Of a stretch of 64,000 nt of DNA, positions 28,709 through 40,559 are shown one piece after another. This stretch comes from Chthonobacter rhizosphaerae (lineage in GTDB: Bacteria > Pseudomonadota > Alphaproteobacteria > Rhizobiales > Pleomorphomonadaceae). Position 1 is the stretch's first letter; each line of letters begins with the position of its first letter. The stretch is taken from NCBI RefSeq assembly GCF_013839525.1, contig NZ_JACDIS010000006.1:1-64000 (forward strand), read 5' to 3'. A program made the translations under genes and the position numbers. The notes under the pieces are model-generated. The model searched no databases. It was given only the letters and a program-made list of their open reading frames with translations, and was not told the origin of the DNA.

Positions 28709-28936
28709 CTAGCGTGCGTCGCGCGCCGGCCACCGCCATGCGACCGCCGGGCCCGGCAGCGGCTCGCCGTCATAGACGAGCGGCGTTCCGACCTTGCGGC
28801 ACTCGGCGCGGGCGATGACCCCGTTCGCGTCGCGCACGTCCACATGCGCGTGCACGGGCATGAAGGCGATCGGCTGCCACGGATCGGCGGCGAGCCCGAC
28901 TCTCGGCGTAAAATTCACGGCAACCCCCCGATTCAT
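28709..28936 (-). CDS. Small hypothetical protein, 76 aa
   Basis: Compact frame from the ATG at 28936 (MNRGVAVNFTPRVGLAADPW), with alternating hydrophobic residues suggesting a small beta-rich protein. It faces the previous gene tail to tail. Not recognised; it may be spurious. Confidence 0.35.
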   Translation of the reverse strand: MNRGVAVNFTPRVGLAADPWQPIAFMPVHAHVDVRDANGVIARAECRKVGTPLVYDGEPLPGPAVAWRWPARDAR

Positions 28937-29119
28937 TTGGCGCACCGACGCGGAAACGCGCCGGACGTCGGGCCGTTCAATTGGCAGACGATCAATCCGC
29001 GCTGTGGTTGACGTTTCCTTTCGTCGGCTCAAGTGTCCGGTCTCGGCCCTCGGCAAAGCCGAACTTCAGCGCGGCCTTCGGCGTTGTCGTCGAACAACGC
29101 GACAGAAGGAAGGACGCCC

Positions 29120-29422
29120 ATGTCGGCAGCCCAGCGGACACCCGGCCAGAAACCCCTGACGGCGCTCCACGTGTACCGGGCCGACGACGGCTCCGCCTGC
29201 GCCTATGCGGACATCCCGGAGGAGGGGGTCTCGGGCGTCACCTGGCACCGCATTCCGTTCGGAACGCCGCTCGTGGACGCGGAGCGCGAGGCCATGCTCC
29301 TCGCCGATCGGCTCGGCATGGCGCTGGAGGTGCGCGACCCGCTGCGCCTGCGGACCGGGGCGGCGGTGAGCGACCTCGGCGTCCTGCATCCGCAGGACCT
29401 CAACGCGTCCAACGACGATTGA
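29120..29422 (+). CDS. Hypothetical protein, 100 aa
   Basis: Soluble protein from the ATG at 29120, with a strong AGAAGGAAGGA upstream. Contains TALHVYRADDGSACAYADIP and a helical REAMLLADRLGMALEV. Not recognised. The good ribosome site and codon use support a real gene. Confidence 0.6.
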   Translation: MSAAQRTPGQKPLTALHVYRADDGSACAYADIPEEGVSGVTWHRIPFGTPLVDAEREAMLLADRLGMALEVRDPLRLRTGAAVSDLGVLHPQDLNASNDD

Positions 29423-29621
29423 CCACGGCGCGGCATCGGCGCGCTTGAGCGCCGGCGCCGCGTGCAGCCTCTTTTCCGGAGCGGAAAGGGTGCTACCTTC
29501 TTTTCCAGTGAGATGGTCCGCCCTCGCCCGCCCCGGACGACGGACCGTCCCGGCACTCGGCGCGTCGACCTCCGGCCGGCCCGCATGTTTCAGAATGCTG
29601 ACCATTCCGGCTCAGGAGGAC

Positions 29622-30035
29622 ATGACGATGCGTGTCGCGAGTTGGTGCCTCGGGTTTCTGCTTCTGACGTCCCCCGCCCTCGCGGAGGATCCGGCGTCGT
29701 CCATCAAGTCGCTGATCGATCGCCAGATCCAGGCGTTCCAGGCGGACGACGCCTCCACGGCCTACAGCTTCGCGTCCCCGAGGCTGCAGGAGATCTTCCC
29801 CAACCCGGACGTGTTCATGTCCATGGTGCGGAGCGCCTACCGGCCGGTGTACCGGCCGAAGTCCGTGGCCTTCGGCCAGCTCCGCGACCGGAACGGCGCC
29901 TTCATCCAGGAGGTGTTCCTGGTGGATCCGGACGGCGTCGAATGGACCGCGCTCTACGCCCTGCAGCAGCAGGCGGACGGCACGTGGCGCATCGCCGGAT
30001 GCCAGCTGACGAAGGAGCCGCGGGTGAGCGCCTGA
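29622..30035 (+). CDS. Secreted DUF4864-like protein
   Basis: 137 aa with a signal peptide (WCLGFLLLTSPALAED; cleavage about residue 21). The mature part, SIKSLIDRQIQAFQADDAST then AYSFASPRLQEIF and GVEWTALYALQQQADGTWRI, matches my memory of the DUF4864 family, an NTF2-like fold of unknown function. ATG at 29622 with CAGGAGGA upstream. Confidence 0.8.
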   Translation: MTMRVASWCLGFLLLTSPALAEDPASSIKSLIDRQIQAFQADDASTAYSFASPRLQEIFPNPDVFMSMVRSAYRPVYRPKSVAFGQLRDRNGAFIQEVFLVDPDGVEWTALYALQQQADGTWRIAGCQLTKEPRVSA

Positions 30036-30084
30036 CGGCGGCGCCGATGCGGTCTTCTCGACGCCGCGACGTGGACGCGGCCGG

Positions 30085-31227
30085 TCAGCGCGGCGGCAGG
30101 TCGCCCCGCGCCCAGCCCGACTTGGTCTCGGCGACGAAATCCGCGTAGCGGCCCGCCTCGATGGCCGCGCGGATGCCTTTCATCAGCGTCTGGTAGTAGG
30201 CGACGTTGACCCAGGTGAGCAGCATGGCGCCGAGCGCCTCGCCCGTGCGGACGAGGTGGTGCAGGTAGGCGCGGCTGTAGTCGCGCGCGGCCGGGCAGTC
30301 GCTCTCCTCGTCCAGGGGACGGGGGTCGTCCATGTGGCGGGCGTTCTTCAGGTTGATCTTGCCGAAACGCGTGTAGGCGAGGCCATGCCGGCCGGCGCGG
30401 GTGGGCATGACGCAGTCGAACTGGTCGATGCCGCGGGCGACGCTCTCCACGATGTCGTCCGGCGTGCCGACGCCCATCAGGTAGCGCGGCTTGCCGGCGG
30501 GCAGGACCGGCGTGGTGATCTCCAGCATGGCGAGCATCACCGCCTGCGGCTCGCCGACCGCGAGGCCGCCGACGGAATAGCCCTCGAACGGGAGCGCGCG
30601 CAGCCCCTCCGCGCTGGCGACGCGCAGGTGCGGCACGTCTCCGCCCTGGACGATGCCGTAGAGCCCCTGCCCTTTCGCCGGGCCGCCGAGCGCCTCGAAC
30701 TTCGCCCGCGACCGCTCGGCCCAGCGCAGCGACAGGCGCATGCCGCGCTCCACCTCGTCCGGGGTGGCGGGCAGGCGCACGCACTCGTCGAGCTGCATCT
30801 GGATGTCCGAGCCGAGGAGACCCTGGATCTCGATCGACCGCTCGGGCGTGAGCTCGTGCCGCGATCCGTCGATGTGGCTCTGGAAGGTGACGCCGCGCTC
30901 GGTCAGCTTGCGCAGCTGGGCGAGCGACATGACCTGGAAGCCGCCGCTGTCCGTCAGGATGGTGTGCGGCCAGGTGGAAAAGCGGTGCAGGCCGCCGAGC
31001 GCCGCCACCCGCTCCGCCCCCGGCCGGAGCATCAGGTGATAGACGTTGCCGAGCACCACCTCCGCGCCGGTGGACCGGACCGTATCCATGAACATCGCCT
31101 TGACGGTGCCCTGCGTGCCCACCGGCATGAAGGCGGGCGTCTGCACCGTGCCGTGCGGCGTGGCGATCTCGCCCCGGCGGGCCATGCCGTCGGTGGCGAG
31201 GAGGCGGAAGGAGAAGGGCTGGGTCAT
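30085..31227 (-). CDS. tgt: tRNA-guanine transglycosylase
   Basis: Exchanges guanine-34 for preQ1 in tRNAs with GUN anticodons. 380 aa, normal length. Seen: [49 protein letters not shown] and [13 protein letters not shown]. Odd: in the zinc site, where Escherichia coli has CxCxxC before NYSRAYLHH, this protein reads [16 protein letters not shown], so two of three zinc cysteines are Ser and Ala. ATG directly follows the queA stop (TGAATG). Confidence 0.95.
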   Translation of the reverse strand: MTQPFSFRLLATDGMARRGEIATPHGTVQTPAFMPVGTQGTVKAMFMDTVRSTGAEVVLGNVYHLMLRPGAERVAALGGLHRFSTWPHTILTDSGGFQVMSLAQLRKLTERGVTFQSHIDGSRHELTPERSIEIQGLLGSDIQMQLDECVRLPATPDEVERGMRLSLRWAERSRAKFEALGGPAKGQGLYGIVQGGDVPHLRVASAEGLRALPFEGYSVGGLAVGEPQAVMLAMLEITTPVLPAGKPRYLMGVGTPDDIVESVARGIDQFDCVMPTRAGRHGLAYTRFGKINLKNARHMDDPRPLDEESDCPAARDYSRAYLHHLVRTGEALGAMLLTWVNVAYYQTLMKGIRAAIEAGRYADFVAETKSGWARGDLPPR

Positions 31228-32313
31228 TCAGGGTCCGGGAAAGAGCAGCGAGCTGTCGCCGTAGGAGTAGAAGCGGTAGCCCTCCGCGATGGCGTGGGCG
31301 TAGGCCGCCTTCATGACGTCGAGGCCAGAGAAGGCGGAGACGAGCATGAAGAGCGTCGACTTCGGCAGGTGGAAGTTGGTCATCAGGGCATCGACCGCCC
31401 GGAACCGGTGGCCAGGGGTGATGAAGATGTCGGTTGGGCCTTCGAATGGCCGGATCGCGCCGGTCTCGTCGACGGCGCTTTCGAGGAGCCGGAGCGAGGT
31501 GGTGCCGACCGACACGATCCGCCCGCCCCGGGCGCGCACCGCGTTCAGCGCGGTGGCGGTCTCGGCCGACACGTGGCCGACCTCGGCGTGCATCTTGTGG
31601 TCGCGGGTGTCGTCGGCCTTCATGGGCAGGAAGGTGCCAGCGCCCACGTGAAGGGTCACGAAGTGCCGCTCCAGGCCGCGCCCGTCGATCCGCTCCAGAA
31701 GCTCGGGCGTGAAGTGGAGACCGGCGGTGGGGGCCGCGACGGCGCCGTCCTCGCGGGCGTAGACGGTCTGGTAGTCGGCCCGGTCGCGGGCGTCCTCCGG
31801 GCGGCGGGCCGCGATGTAGGGCGGCAGGGGAATGTGGCCGACGGCGGCGAGCGCCTCGTCGAGGGCCGGGCCGGCGAGGTCGAAGGCGAACTCGGCCTCT
31901 CCGTCCTCGCCCTTCTCGGAAACGGTCGCCTCCAGCGCGCCGAGCAGGCAGACCGAGGTTCCGGGCCCCTCCCCTTCGAAGCGCACCCGGTCGCCCGCCT
32001 TCAGCTTGCGCGCCCCCTTTACGAAGGCCTTCCAGCGGTCCGCCCCCACGCGCATGTGGAGCGTGGCGGAGAAGCGCGCCGGCTCGGCGCCCTCGCGCAG
32101 GCGGACGCCCTCGAGCTGGGCCGGGATGACGCGGGTGTCGTTGAAGACGAGCGCGTCGCCGGGGTTCAGGAGATCCGGCAGGTCGCGGACCACCCGGTCG
32201 TCGAACGGCGCGCCCGGACGGACCACGAGCAGCCGCGCGGCGTCGCGCGGGGACGCGGGCCGAAGGGCGATCCGCTCGGGCGGCAGCTCGAAATCGAACA
32301 GGGAAACGTGCAT
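31228..32313 (-). CDS. queA: S-adenosylmethionine:tRNA ribosyltransferase-isomerase
   Basis: Makes epoxyqueuosine from preQ1-modified tRNA, the step after Tgt. 361 aa from the ATG at 32313 ([17 protein letters not shown]). Seen: [41 protein letters not shown] and [15 protein letters not shown], all typical. The frame is open another 219 codons upstream but that is repeat sequence. It is immediately followed by tgt. Confidence 0.96.
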   Translation of the reverse strand: MHVSLFDFELPPERIALRPASPRDAARLLVVRPGAPFDDRVVRDLPDLLNPGDALVFNDTRVIPAQLEGVRLREGAEPARFSATLHMRVGADRWKAFVKGARKLKAGDRVRFEGEGPGTSVCLLGALEATVSEKGEDGEAEFAFDLAGPALDEALAAVGHIPLPPYIAARRPEDARDRADYQTVYAREDGAVAAPTAGLHFTPELLERIDGRGLERHFVTLHVGAGTFLPMKADDTRDHKMHAEVGHVSAETATALNAVRARGGRIVSVGTTSLRLLESAVDETGAIRPFEGPTDIFITPGHRFRAVDALMTNFHLPKSTLFMLVSAFSGLDVMKAAYAHAIAEGYRFYSYGDSSLLFPGP

Positions 32314-32454
32314 GGCCGACGGATACGCGACGGGGCGGCCGGAGGCAACAGCGAGCGGGGGTCGCGCGCGAGGATCGGGGGCGGGCGTGGTCCGCGGGCG
32401 TGGGCTGTGGCAGTCGGCGGGGCGTGGCCAGGGCGCGTCGGGGGACCTCATTCC

Positions 32455-32801
32455 GTCATCCCGGCGAACGCCGGGATCCAGCCGACGGGTGGGCTGGCCG
32501 CCCGTGGCGGTTTCCATCGACGACGGTTGGGCCCCGGCTTTCGCCGGGGTGACGGGCTGGACTGGCGGGGGTGGCGGGCTGGACAGACGGGGGTGGTGGG
32601 CTGGACAGGCGGGGGTGGCGGGCTGGACAGGCGGGGGGTGGGCTGGACAGACGGGGGTGGCGGGCTGGACGAAGGGCGGCGCGTCGGGAGACCCGCTTCC
32701 GTCATCCCGGCGAACGCCGGGATCCAGCCGACGGGTGGACTGGCCGCCCGTGGCGGTTTCCATCGACGACTGTTGGGCCCCGGCTTTCGCCGGGGTGACG
32801 G
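32455..32801. repeat. Family B palindrome modules and minisatellite
   Basis: The 653-bp gap 32314-32966 holds two nearly identical 101-bp modules (32455-32555 and 32701-32801, 246 bp apart). Each starts with GTCATCCCGGCGAACGCCGG and ends with GGCTTTCGCCGGGGTGACGG. Between them lie about six copies of a 21-22 bp unit of the type GGGCTGGACAGGCGGGGGTG (32556-32690). Near 32881 a separate inverted repeat GTGGTCTG/CAGACCAC of family C occurs. No gene is seen in the gap. Confidence 0.9.
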
Positions 32802-32966
32802 TCTGGACTGGCGGGGGTGGCGGCCGGGAGTAAGGCTGGCGCGTCGGCCGGCCGGTCTCAACCGCCGACCGGCCCGTTCGTCGTGGTCTGCGTCGGGCAG
32901 ACCACCCACGCATCGTTCCTTCGCTCCGGCCGAGGGCTCCCTTCCGGCCCTGCCGGGAGCTTCGTC

Positions 32967-34307
32967 TCACTCCGCCGGGGCGGCCGGGGCGGCGGCGGGG
33001 GCTCGGCCGGGGGGCGGGGTGTAGACGGCGCGCTCCGTCGGCGCGGTGGAGACGGCCGGGGGCGGGAGGCCGAGGGTGTCGCAGAGGGAGACCTCAAGCT
33101 CGTCCGTGTACCACTGGATCAGGTCGCGGACGCCCATCTCGATCACCGCCGAATAGGGGCCGGGCTCGTAGCGGGAGTTGTTGATGCCGAGCTGGTTCCA
33201 CTCGGCCAGTTCCTTGTCCTGGTCGTTGGTGGCCTTCCAGACGGCGGTCAGCTTCTCCACGTCGTAGTCGACGCCCTCGACCGCATCCTTGTGGACCAGC
33301 CACTTGGTGGTCACGATGGTCTCCTGGGCGGAGATCGGCATCACCCGGAACGCCATCATGTGGTCGGACAGGAGGTGGTTCCAGTTGTTCGGCAGGGAGA
33401 GCATGCGCACCGAGCCGAGGTCGTAGTCGGTGAAGTCGGCCATCAGCTTGCGGCAGGCGAGCGTGCCGTCCAGCGTCATGGACTGGTGGCCGTCAATGAA
33501 CGGCAGCCGCACCGCCCGGTAGCGGATGTTCGGGTCGGTCGGGCCGTGGGGAACGCCCTGCGCGTCCCACTCCTCGTTCTTGCGGCGCATCAGGTCGACG
33601 TACTTCGGATCGACGCGCGGGTCGGTCGGGTCGTCGAACTCGGCGAGGGTGCGCAGGAGTTCCGGGTGGTTGGAGGCGCAGTGGTAGCACTCGCGATTGT
33701 TCTCCATCACGAGCTTCCAGTTGGCCTTCTCGTGCAGCACCTGGGTGTAGGCCACCTTGGCGTTCTCGATGTCCTGGCGCTTGATGAAGGGCTCCAGGTC
33801 GGCGCGGAACTTGTCGAACGCGGGGGCCTCGTCGGCGAGGCAGAGGAAGATGTAGCCGGAAAGGTTCTCGCAGTGGACCGGCTTCAGGCCGAATTCGGAG
33901 CGGTCGAAGTCGCCTTCCATGTAGCGGGTGCGGATCAGCTCGCCGGTGAGATCGTAGGTCCACTGGTGGTAGGGGCAGACCAGGCGCTTGGCCTTGCCCT
34001 GGTGCTCCAGGCAGATGCGCGAGCCGCGATGGCGGCAGGAGTTGTGGAAGGCGCGGATCTGCCGGTCGTTGTCGCGCAGGATGATGATGGAGTCGCGCCC
34101 GACCTCCACGGTGATCCAGTCGCCCGGGTTCGGCACCTCGCAGGAGAGCGCCACGAAGATCCACTGGCGACCGAACACGTGCTTCATGTCGATCTCGAAG
34201 AAGGCCTCTTCCGTGTAGAAGGGCTGCGGCAGGCTCCAGTGCTTCCTGCGGGTGCGCAGGAGGTCGAGGGCATAGGTTTCCAGTCGGCTCATCTCATGAG
34301 GCAGCAT
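32967..34307 (-). CDS. Rieske-type oxygenase, betaine-monooxygenase-like
   Basis: Oxygenase component of a Rieske non-haem iron system; the pattern is that of quaternary-amine demethylases (glycine betaine GbcA, stachydrine Stc2, carnitine CntA). 446 aa from the ATG at 34307 (AAGGGGGA upstream). Rieske cluster ligands Cys91, His93, Cys111, His114 ([19 protein letters not shown]). The iron site shows [16 protein letters not shown] with His209 and His214; Glu206 stands where CntA has its bridging Glu. A Pro/Ala-rich tail of about 25 residues is unusual. No reductase partner gene lies in the window. It ends the catabolic cluster read from 47126. Confidence 0.88.
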   Translation of the reverse strand: MLPHEMSRLETYALDLLRTRRKHWSLPQPFYTEEAFFEIDMKHVFGRQWIFVALSCEVPNPGDWITVEVGRDSIIILRDNDRQIRAFHNSCRHRGSRICLEHQGKAKRLVCPYHQWTYDLTGELIRTRYMEGDFDRSEFGLKPVHCENLSGYIFLCLADEAPAFDKFRADLEPFIKRQDIENAKVAYTQVLHEKANWKLVMENNRECYHCASNHPELLRTLAEFDDPTDPRVDPKYVDLMRRKNEEWDAQGVPHGPTDPNIRYRAVRLPFIDGHQSMTLDGTLACRKLMADFTDYDLGSVRMLSLPNNWNHLLSDHMMAFRVMPISAQETIVTTKWLVHKDAVEGVDYDVEKLTAVWKATNDQDKELAEWNQLGINNSRYEPGPYSAVIEMGVRDLIQWYTDELEVSLCDTLGLPPPAVSTAPTERAVYTPPPGRAPAAAPAAPAE

Positions 34308-34452
34308 CGGGTCCCCCTTCGTCCGGCGCAATGGCACGTCTGACCGCGTAGGAGGATGCAACGGCGGGCGAAACGCATGAACGTTTGCGCCGCCGCACCC
34401 CTCAGAACCGCCATGGCGCGCGTTTCGCCGTCGGCGACGGACGCCTTGAGCC

Positions 34453-36051
34453 CTACTCGGCCGCCGCGTCCGCGTCGCTCCGCATCTGGCCGGGAGCGGC
34501 GGCGACGAGCTCGCGCGTGTAGGGGTGTTTCGGCCGGCGCAGCACGTCGCGCGCGAGGCCGAACTCCACCACCTCGCCGCGCTTCATCACGGCGATATGG
34601 TCGGCGATCTGGGCGGCGACGCGCAGGTCGTGGGTGATGAACAGCATGGTCATGCCGGTCGTCTTCTGCAGGTCGTCCAGAAGGGTGAGCACCTGCGCCT
34701 GGACCGAGACGTCGAGGGCCGACACGCTTTCGTCCGCGATCACGATCTCCGGGTTCATGGCGAGCGCGCGGGCGATGGAGATGCGCTGGCGCTGGCCGCC
34801 GGAGAAGGCGTCCGGCCGGCGGTCGAAGGCCTCGCGCGGCAGGCGGACGAGGTCGAGCAGTTCCAGGGCGCGGCGGCGGGCGGTGGCCGCGTCTGCGCCG
34901 CCGAGCACGCCGGCGCGCATCAGCACCTCGCCGACGGTCCGGCGCGGGTTGAGCGAGCCGAACGGGTTCTGGAAGATCATCTGCACCAGCCGGCGGCGGG
35001 CCTGGAGATCGCGCCCCTTGAGGGCCGTGTAGTCCACCCCGCCGACCGCGATGGTGCCGCTGTCCGGCTCGTGCAGGCGGATGATGGTGCGGGCGAGCGT
35101 GGACTTGCCCGACCCGGATTCGCCCACCACCGCCAGGGTGGCGCCCTTCGGGATGGAGACCGACACGTCCTTCAGGGCCTTCACCGGGCCGTAGAAGGCG
35201 ACGAGGTCGTCCGCCTTCAGGGCCGGCGGGGCCGAGAGGTCGGTGGACCGCGCCGGCGGGTTCAGCGACGGCACGGAGGCGATCAGCGTGCGGGTGTAGT
35301 CGTGCGACGGCCGGTCGAGCACGTCGGCGGCGGGGCCGATCTCCACCAGCCGGCCGTGGCGCATGACGGCCACCCGGTCGGCCACCTCGCGCACCACGCC
35401 GAAGTCGTGGGTGATGAACAGGATGCCGTGCTGGTCGCCGCCCCGCAGTTCGTTGAAGAGCCGCAGGATCTGCGCCTGGGTGGTGACGTCGAGCGCGGTG
35501 GTCGGCTCGTCCGCGATGAGGAGCTTCGGCTCCAGAGCGAGCGCCATGGCGATCACCACGCGCTGGCACTGGCCGCCGGAGATCTGGTGCGGATAGGCGC
35601 CGTGGATGCGCGCCGGTTCCGGCAGGTGCGTGGACTCCAGGAGCGCCAGCGCCCGGGCGCGCCGCTCCTCCGGCTTCAGGTCGGTATGGATCTCGAACAC
35701 CTCCTCCACCTGCCGGCCGACCGGGATGGCGGGGTTGAGCGAGGCGATCGGGTCCTGGAACACCATGGCGATCTCGTTGCCGCGGATCGACCGGAGGTCC
35801 CGGGCCCTCAGTTTCGTGAGGTCGCGGTCGCCGAACCGCACGCTGCCGCCGCCGAACGTCAGCCCGCGCGGGAGGGCGCCCATGATGGCGGCCGAGAGCA
35901 CCGACTTGCCCGAGCCGGACTCGCCGACGACGCAGAGGATCTCGCCGCGCCGGACATCCAGGCTGACGTCCTCCACGGCGAAGGGCCGATCCGCGCCCCG
36001 TGGCAGGCGGACGGAGAGGTTCTGGACGGAGACGACGGAAGGGTGGGTCAT
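34453..36051 (-). CDS. Oligopeptide-type ABC transporter ATPase, fused double domain
   Basis: DppD and DppF-type ATPases joined in one 532-aa chain (as in GsiA/YejF). Domain 1: Walker A GESGSGKS, signature ISGGQCQRV, Walker [14 protein letters not shown]. Domain 2: Walker [10 protein letters not shown], signature FSGGQRQRI, Walker [17 protein letters not shown] at 36051 is chosen over the upstream in-frame ATG at 36078. Between it and the dppC-like gene lie 235 bp with family C palindromes. Confidence 0.94.
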   Translation of the reverse strand: MTHPSVVSVQNLSVRLPRGADRPFAVEDVSLDVRRGEILCVVGESGSGKSVLSAAIMGALPRGLTFGGGSVRFGDRDLTKLRARDLRSIRGNEIAMVFQDPIASLNPAIPVGRQVEEVFEIHTDLKPEERRARALALLESTHLPEPARIHGAYPHQISGGQCQRVVIAMALALEPKLLIADEPTTALDVTTQAQILRLFNELRGGDQHGILFITHDFGVVREVADRVAVMRHGRLVEIGPAADVLDRPSHDYTRTLIASVPSLNPPARSTDLSAPPALKADDLVAFYGPVKALKDVSVSIPKGATLAVVGESGSGKSTLARTIIRLHEPDSGTIAVGGVDYTALKGRDLQARRRLVQMIFQNPFGSLNPRRTVGEVLMRAGVLGGADAATARRRALELLDLVRLPREAFDRRPDAFSGGQRQRISIARALAMNPEIVIADESVSALDVSVQAQVLTLLDDLQKTTGMTMLFITHDLRVAAQIADHIAVMKRGEVVEFGLARDVLRRPKHPYTRELVAAAPGQMRSDADAAAE

Positions 36052-36286
36052 GGCCGTGCTCCGGGGGAGAGAATGCATGAAGGTGAGGATGAGCCGGCGA
36101 TCCGGGCGGCGGCGACGCCCGGATCAATATCGTGCGCGGAGGCGGACAACCCACGCATGCCTTCGGGCAGCGAGGGGGTGAATGCATGGGTGGTCCGCCT
36201 GCGCGGATCCTGACGGCTGGGGGCGGCGGCGGCGGTCATACGCGGACCCGCGCCCTCCCCCGCGCTCGACTTCGACCCGGCCCCCA

Positions 36287-37153
36287 TCACGCCCTCCCGT
36301 GCCTCAGGCCGAGCTCGCGGATGCCGTCGGCCACCAGGCTGAGGCCGAGGGTCATCATGGAGATCGCGATGCAGGGGAAGATCACCATGTGCGGGAAGGC
36401 GATGGCCATCGGGCGGCCGTCGTTGACCATGCTGCCCCAGTCGGGCGTCGGGGGCGGCAGGCCGAGGCCGAGGAAGCCGAGGACGCCGATGGTGATCGTC
36501 GTGTAGCCGAGCCTCAGGCAGGCGTCGACGATCAGCGGCCCGGCGGCGTTCGGCAGGATCTCCACCGCCATGATCCGCAAGGGGCTTTCGCCCTGCACGA
36601 TGGCGGCCGCCACATAGTCCTGCGCGGCGATGTCGATGGTCAGCGCCCGGACGATGCGGAAGATGCCGGGCGCGGAGGCGAACGTCACCGCGAGCACGAT
36701 GTTGAGGCCCGACGCCCCGAAGGTGACGATCACCAGGATGTAGAGGACGAGCACCGGAAAGGACAGGATCACGTTCGCGATGAACGAGAGGACCTTGTCC
36801 ACCCAGCCCTTGTAGAAGCCGGCGACGAGGCCCATCGCCAGCCCGACCGCGAAGGCCGTCGCCGTGGCGAGGCCCGCCCAGAGCACCACCGCGCGCGCGC
36901 CCCAGATGAGGCGCGAGAGGATGTCGCGGCCGAGGAGGTCCGTGCCGAGGAGGTAGAGCGAGCCGTCCGGCCCGCGCGACATCGGCAGCTGCAGCGGCGC
37001 TCGGCTCTGCAGCGGGTCGTAGGGGGCGATCCAGGGCGCGAACAGGGCGGCGAAGACCCACACGCCGACAAGGACGGCGCCGAGCAGGATGGTGGGGCTC
37101 TTCAGCGCGGCCGGAACGCGCAGGCCGGTGCGGCGGGTCTCGATGGCGGTCAT
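36287..37153 (-). CDS. Oligopeptide-type ABC transporter permease (DppC-like)
   Basis: 288-aa inner-membrane permease with five or six TM helices. Seen: LGTDLLGRDILSRLIWGAR after the first helix and the EAA-type loop DYVAAAIVQGESPLRIM. Its ATG overlaps the stop of the DppB-like gene (ATGA). Confidence 0.94.
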   Translation of the reverse strand: MTAIETRRTGLRVPAALKSPTILLGAVLVGVWVFAALFAPWIAPYDPLQSRAPLQLPMSRGPDGSLYLLGTDLLGRDILSRLIWGARAVVLWAGLATATAFAVGLAMGLVAGFYKGWVDKVLSFIANVILSFPVLVLYILVIVTFGASGLNIVLAVTFASAPGIFRIVRALTIDIAAQDYVAAAIVQGESPLRIMAVEILPNAAGPLIVDACLRLGYTTITIGVLGFLGLGLPPPTPDWGSMVNDGRPMAIAFPHMVIFPCIAISMMTLGLSLVADGIRELGLRHGRA

Positions 37154-38106
37154 GCGGTGGCTCCAGCCGGCTTGACGGCCACGCGCAGGCGCGGGTTGAG
37201 CAGGCGGTAGAGGATGTCGGAGATGAGCTGCGTGGCGACGACGACGACCACGCTGACCATCGCGCAGGCTTCGATCAGGAAGACGTCGGAGTTGAGCGCG
37301 GCCTCGTAGAGAAGCGTCCCGAAGCCCTTGTAGGCGAAGAAGACCTCCACGACGATCACGCCGGAGAGGAGCCACGGGATCTGCAGCATCACCACGGTGA
37401 CGGGCGCGATCAGGGCGTTGCGGAGGGCGTGGTGCAGCACGATCCGCGAGGTCGAGGCGCCCTTCATCAGGGCCGTGCGCACGTAGGGGCTGCGCATCGC
37501 CTCCACCATGGAGGCGCGGGTGATGCGGGCGAGATAGCCGGCCGAGTAGAGCGTCAGCACGCTGACGGGGAGGATCAGTTCGGTGATCGAGAAGCCGCTG
37601 ATCATGGTGGAGGCGCCGGGCAGCCAGCCGAGCCAGAACACGAAGATGGCCGACAGGAAGACCGCCGTGGCGAATTCCGGGATCGAGGTGGTGAGCACGG
37701 AGAAGAAGGACACCGACCGGTCGGTGGCCGACCCCTCGCGCATGCCGGCCACGATACCGAGCACGAGGGCGATCGGCACCATCAGGGCCAGCGTCGCGCC
37801 GGCGAGAACGCCGGTGGCGGCGAGCCGCTGGGGCAGCACGTCGGTCACCGGCACGCGGAACAGCGTGGACTGGCCCCAGTCGAGGGTGACGAAGTCCCAG
37901 AGCCAGCGCACGTATCGGACCAGGAAGGGATCGTTGTAGCCGTTCTCGGCCAGCCAGGCGGCGCGCTGGTCCGGCGCCGAATAGGCGCCGAGCACCTTCA
38001 CGGCCACGTCCTCCACGTTCGCTTCCAGCACCAGGAAGACGATGAACGACACGACCAGCATGGCGCCGAGCACCTCGGCGGTCTTCTTGGAGATGGCGCT
38101 GAGCAT
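37150..38106 (-). CDS. Oligopeptide-type ABC transporter permease (DppB-like)
   Basis: 318-aa inner-membrane permease with six TM helices. EAA-type loop YVRTALMKGASTSRIVLHHA. ATG at 38106 with AAGGGT upstream. The frame is open far upstream but there it is only repeat DNA. Confidence 0.93.
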   Translation of the reverse strand: MLSAISKKTAEVLGAMLVVSFIVFLVLEANVEDVAVKVLGAYSAPDQRAAWLAENGYNDPFLVRYVRWLWDFVTLDWGQSTLFRVPVTDVLPQRLAATGVLAGATLALMVPIALVLGIVAGMREGSATDRSVSFFSVLTTSIPEFATAVFLSAIFVFWLGWLPGASTMISGFSITELILPVSVLTLYSAGYLARITRASMVEAMRSPYVRTALMKGASTSRIVLHHALRNALIAPVTVVMLQIPWLLSGVIVVEVFFAYKGFGTLLYEAALNSDVFLIEACAMVSVVVVVATQLISDILYRLLNPRLRVAVKPAGATA

Positions 38107-38259
38107 CGGACCCTTGACGTTTGCGGTCGGCCGGCGGATGGACCGGGGGTCCATCCTACCGGAAAACATGAATGCGGTCGCCCGGAGTGGGGCGGGCGGG
38201 TGTCCCGGTCCGCGGCGCGCGGCGCGCGGCGAACCGGAATGGGCGGGCGTCGCGGACCG

Positions 38260-38800
38260 TGACCGGGAGGAGACATCCGCGACGGTGGAGCCGGTCGCAC
38301 GGTTGGCTGGATCCCGGCTTTCGCCGGGATGACGGGTCGGAAGGAGTTGGCGGCCCCGCAGGCGTCCGGCCCTCCCACTCGGCGAACCGTCATGGTCCGG
38401 TTCATCCGGACCACCCACGATTTTGCCCGGCGTGCCCAGGACTGCGGGGATGATCCGCCGCGCCCGGTCCAGACCGTCACCCCGGCGAAAGCCGGGGCTC
38501 GACCGTCGCGGGCGTTGTCCGCGACAGTCAGCCGGTCGCACCGTCGGTTGGATCCCGGCTTTCGCCGGGATGACGGATCGGAAGGAGCCGGCGGATTCGC
38601 AGGCTCCTGTCCCTCCCCATCCGCCAACCGTCATGGTCCGGTTCATCCGGACCACCCACGCCTTCACTCGGTCCAGACCGTCACCCCGGAAAGCCGGGGC
38701 CAACCCGTCGCGGGCGTTGTCCGCGACGGTCGAGCCGGTCGCACGGTCGGATGGATCCCGGCTTTCGCCGGGATGACGGATCGGGCCGTCACGACTGTGC
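38260..38800. repeat. Mixed family B and C repeat block
   Basis: The 719-bp gap 38107-38825 between the permease and binding-protein genes holds a compound unit of about 241 bp repeated more than twice. GGATCCCGGCTTTCGCCGGG occurs at 38309, 38550 and 38753. The opposite form GTCACCCCGGCGAAAGCC is at 38476, with a shortened copy at 38680. The family C palindrome GTCATGGTCCGGTTCATCCG is at 38389 and 38630. No gene is seen. Confidence 0.9.
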
Positions 38801-38825
38801 GTCGCGCGCGCCCGACAGTCGCGGA

Positions 38826-40463
<1,638 letters not shown>

Positions 40464-40559
40464 CCTCCTCGGGTTGAACGGTGGCGGGCCGGGGCTGGTC
40501 CCCTGTTTTGTGTTGAGCCCGTAACGATCCGGCCACCGTGGTTCAGGTTTGCGAAACTG

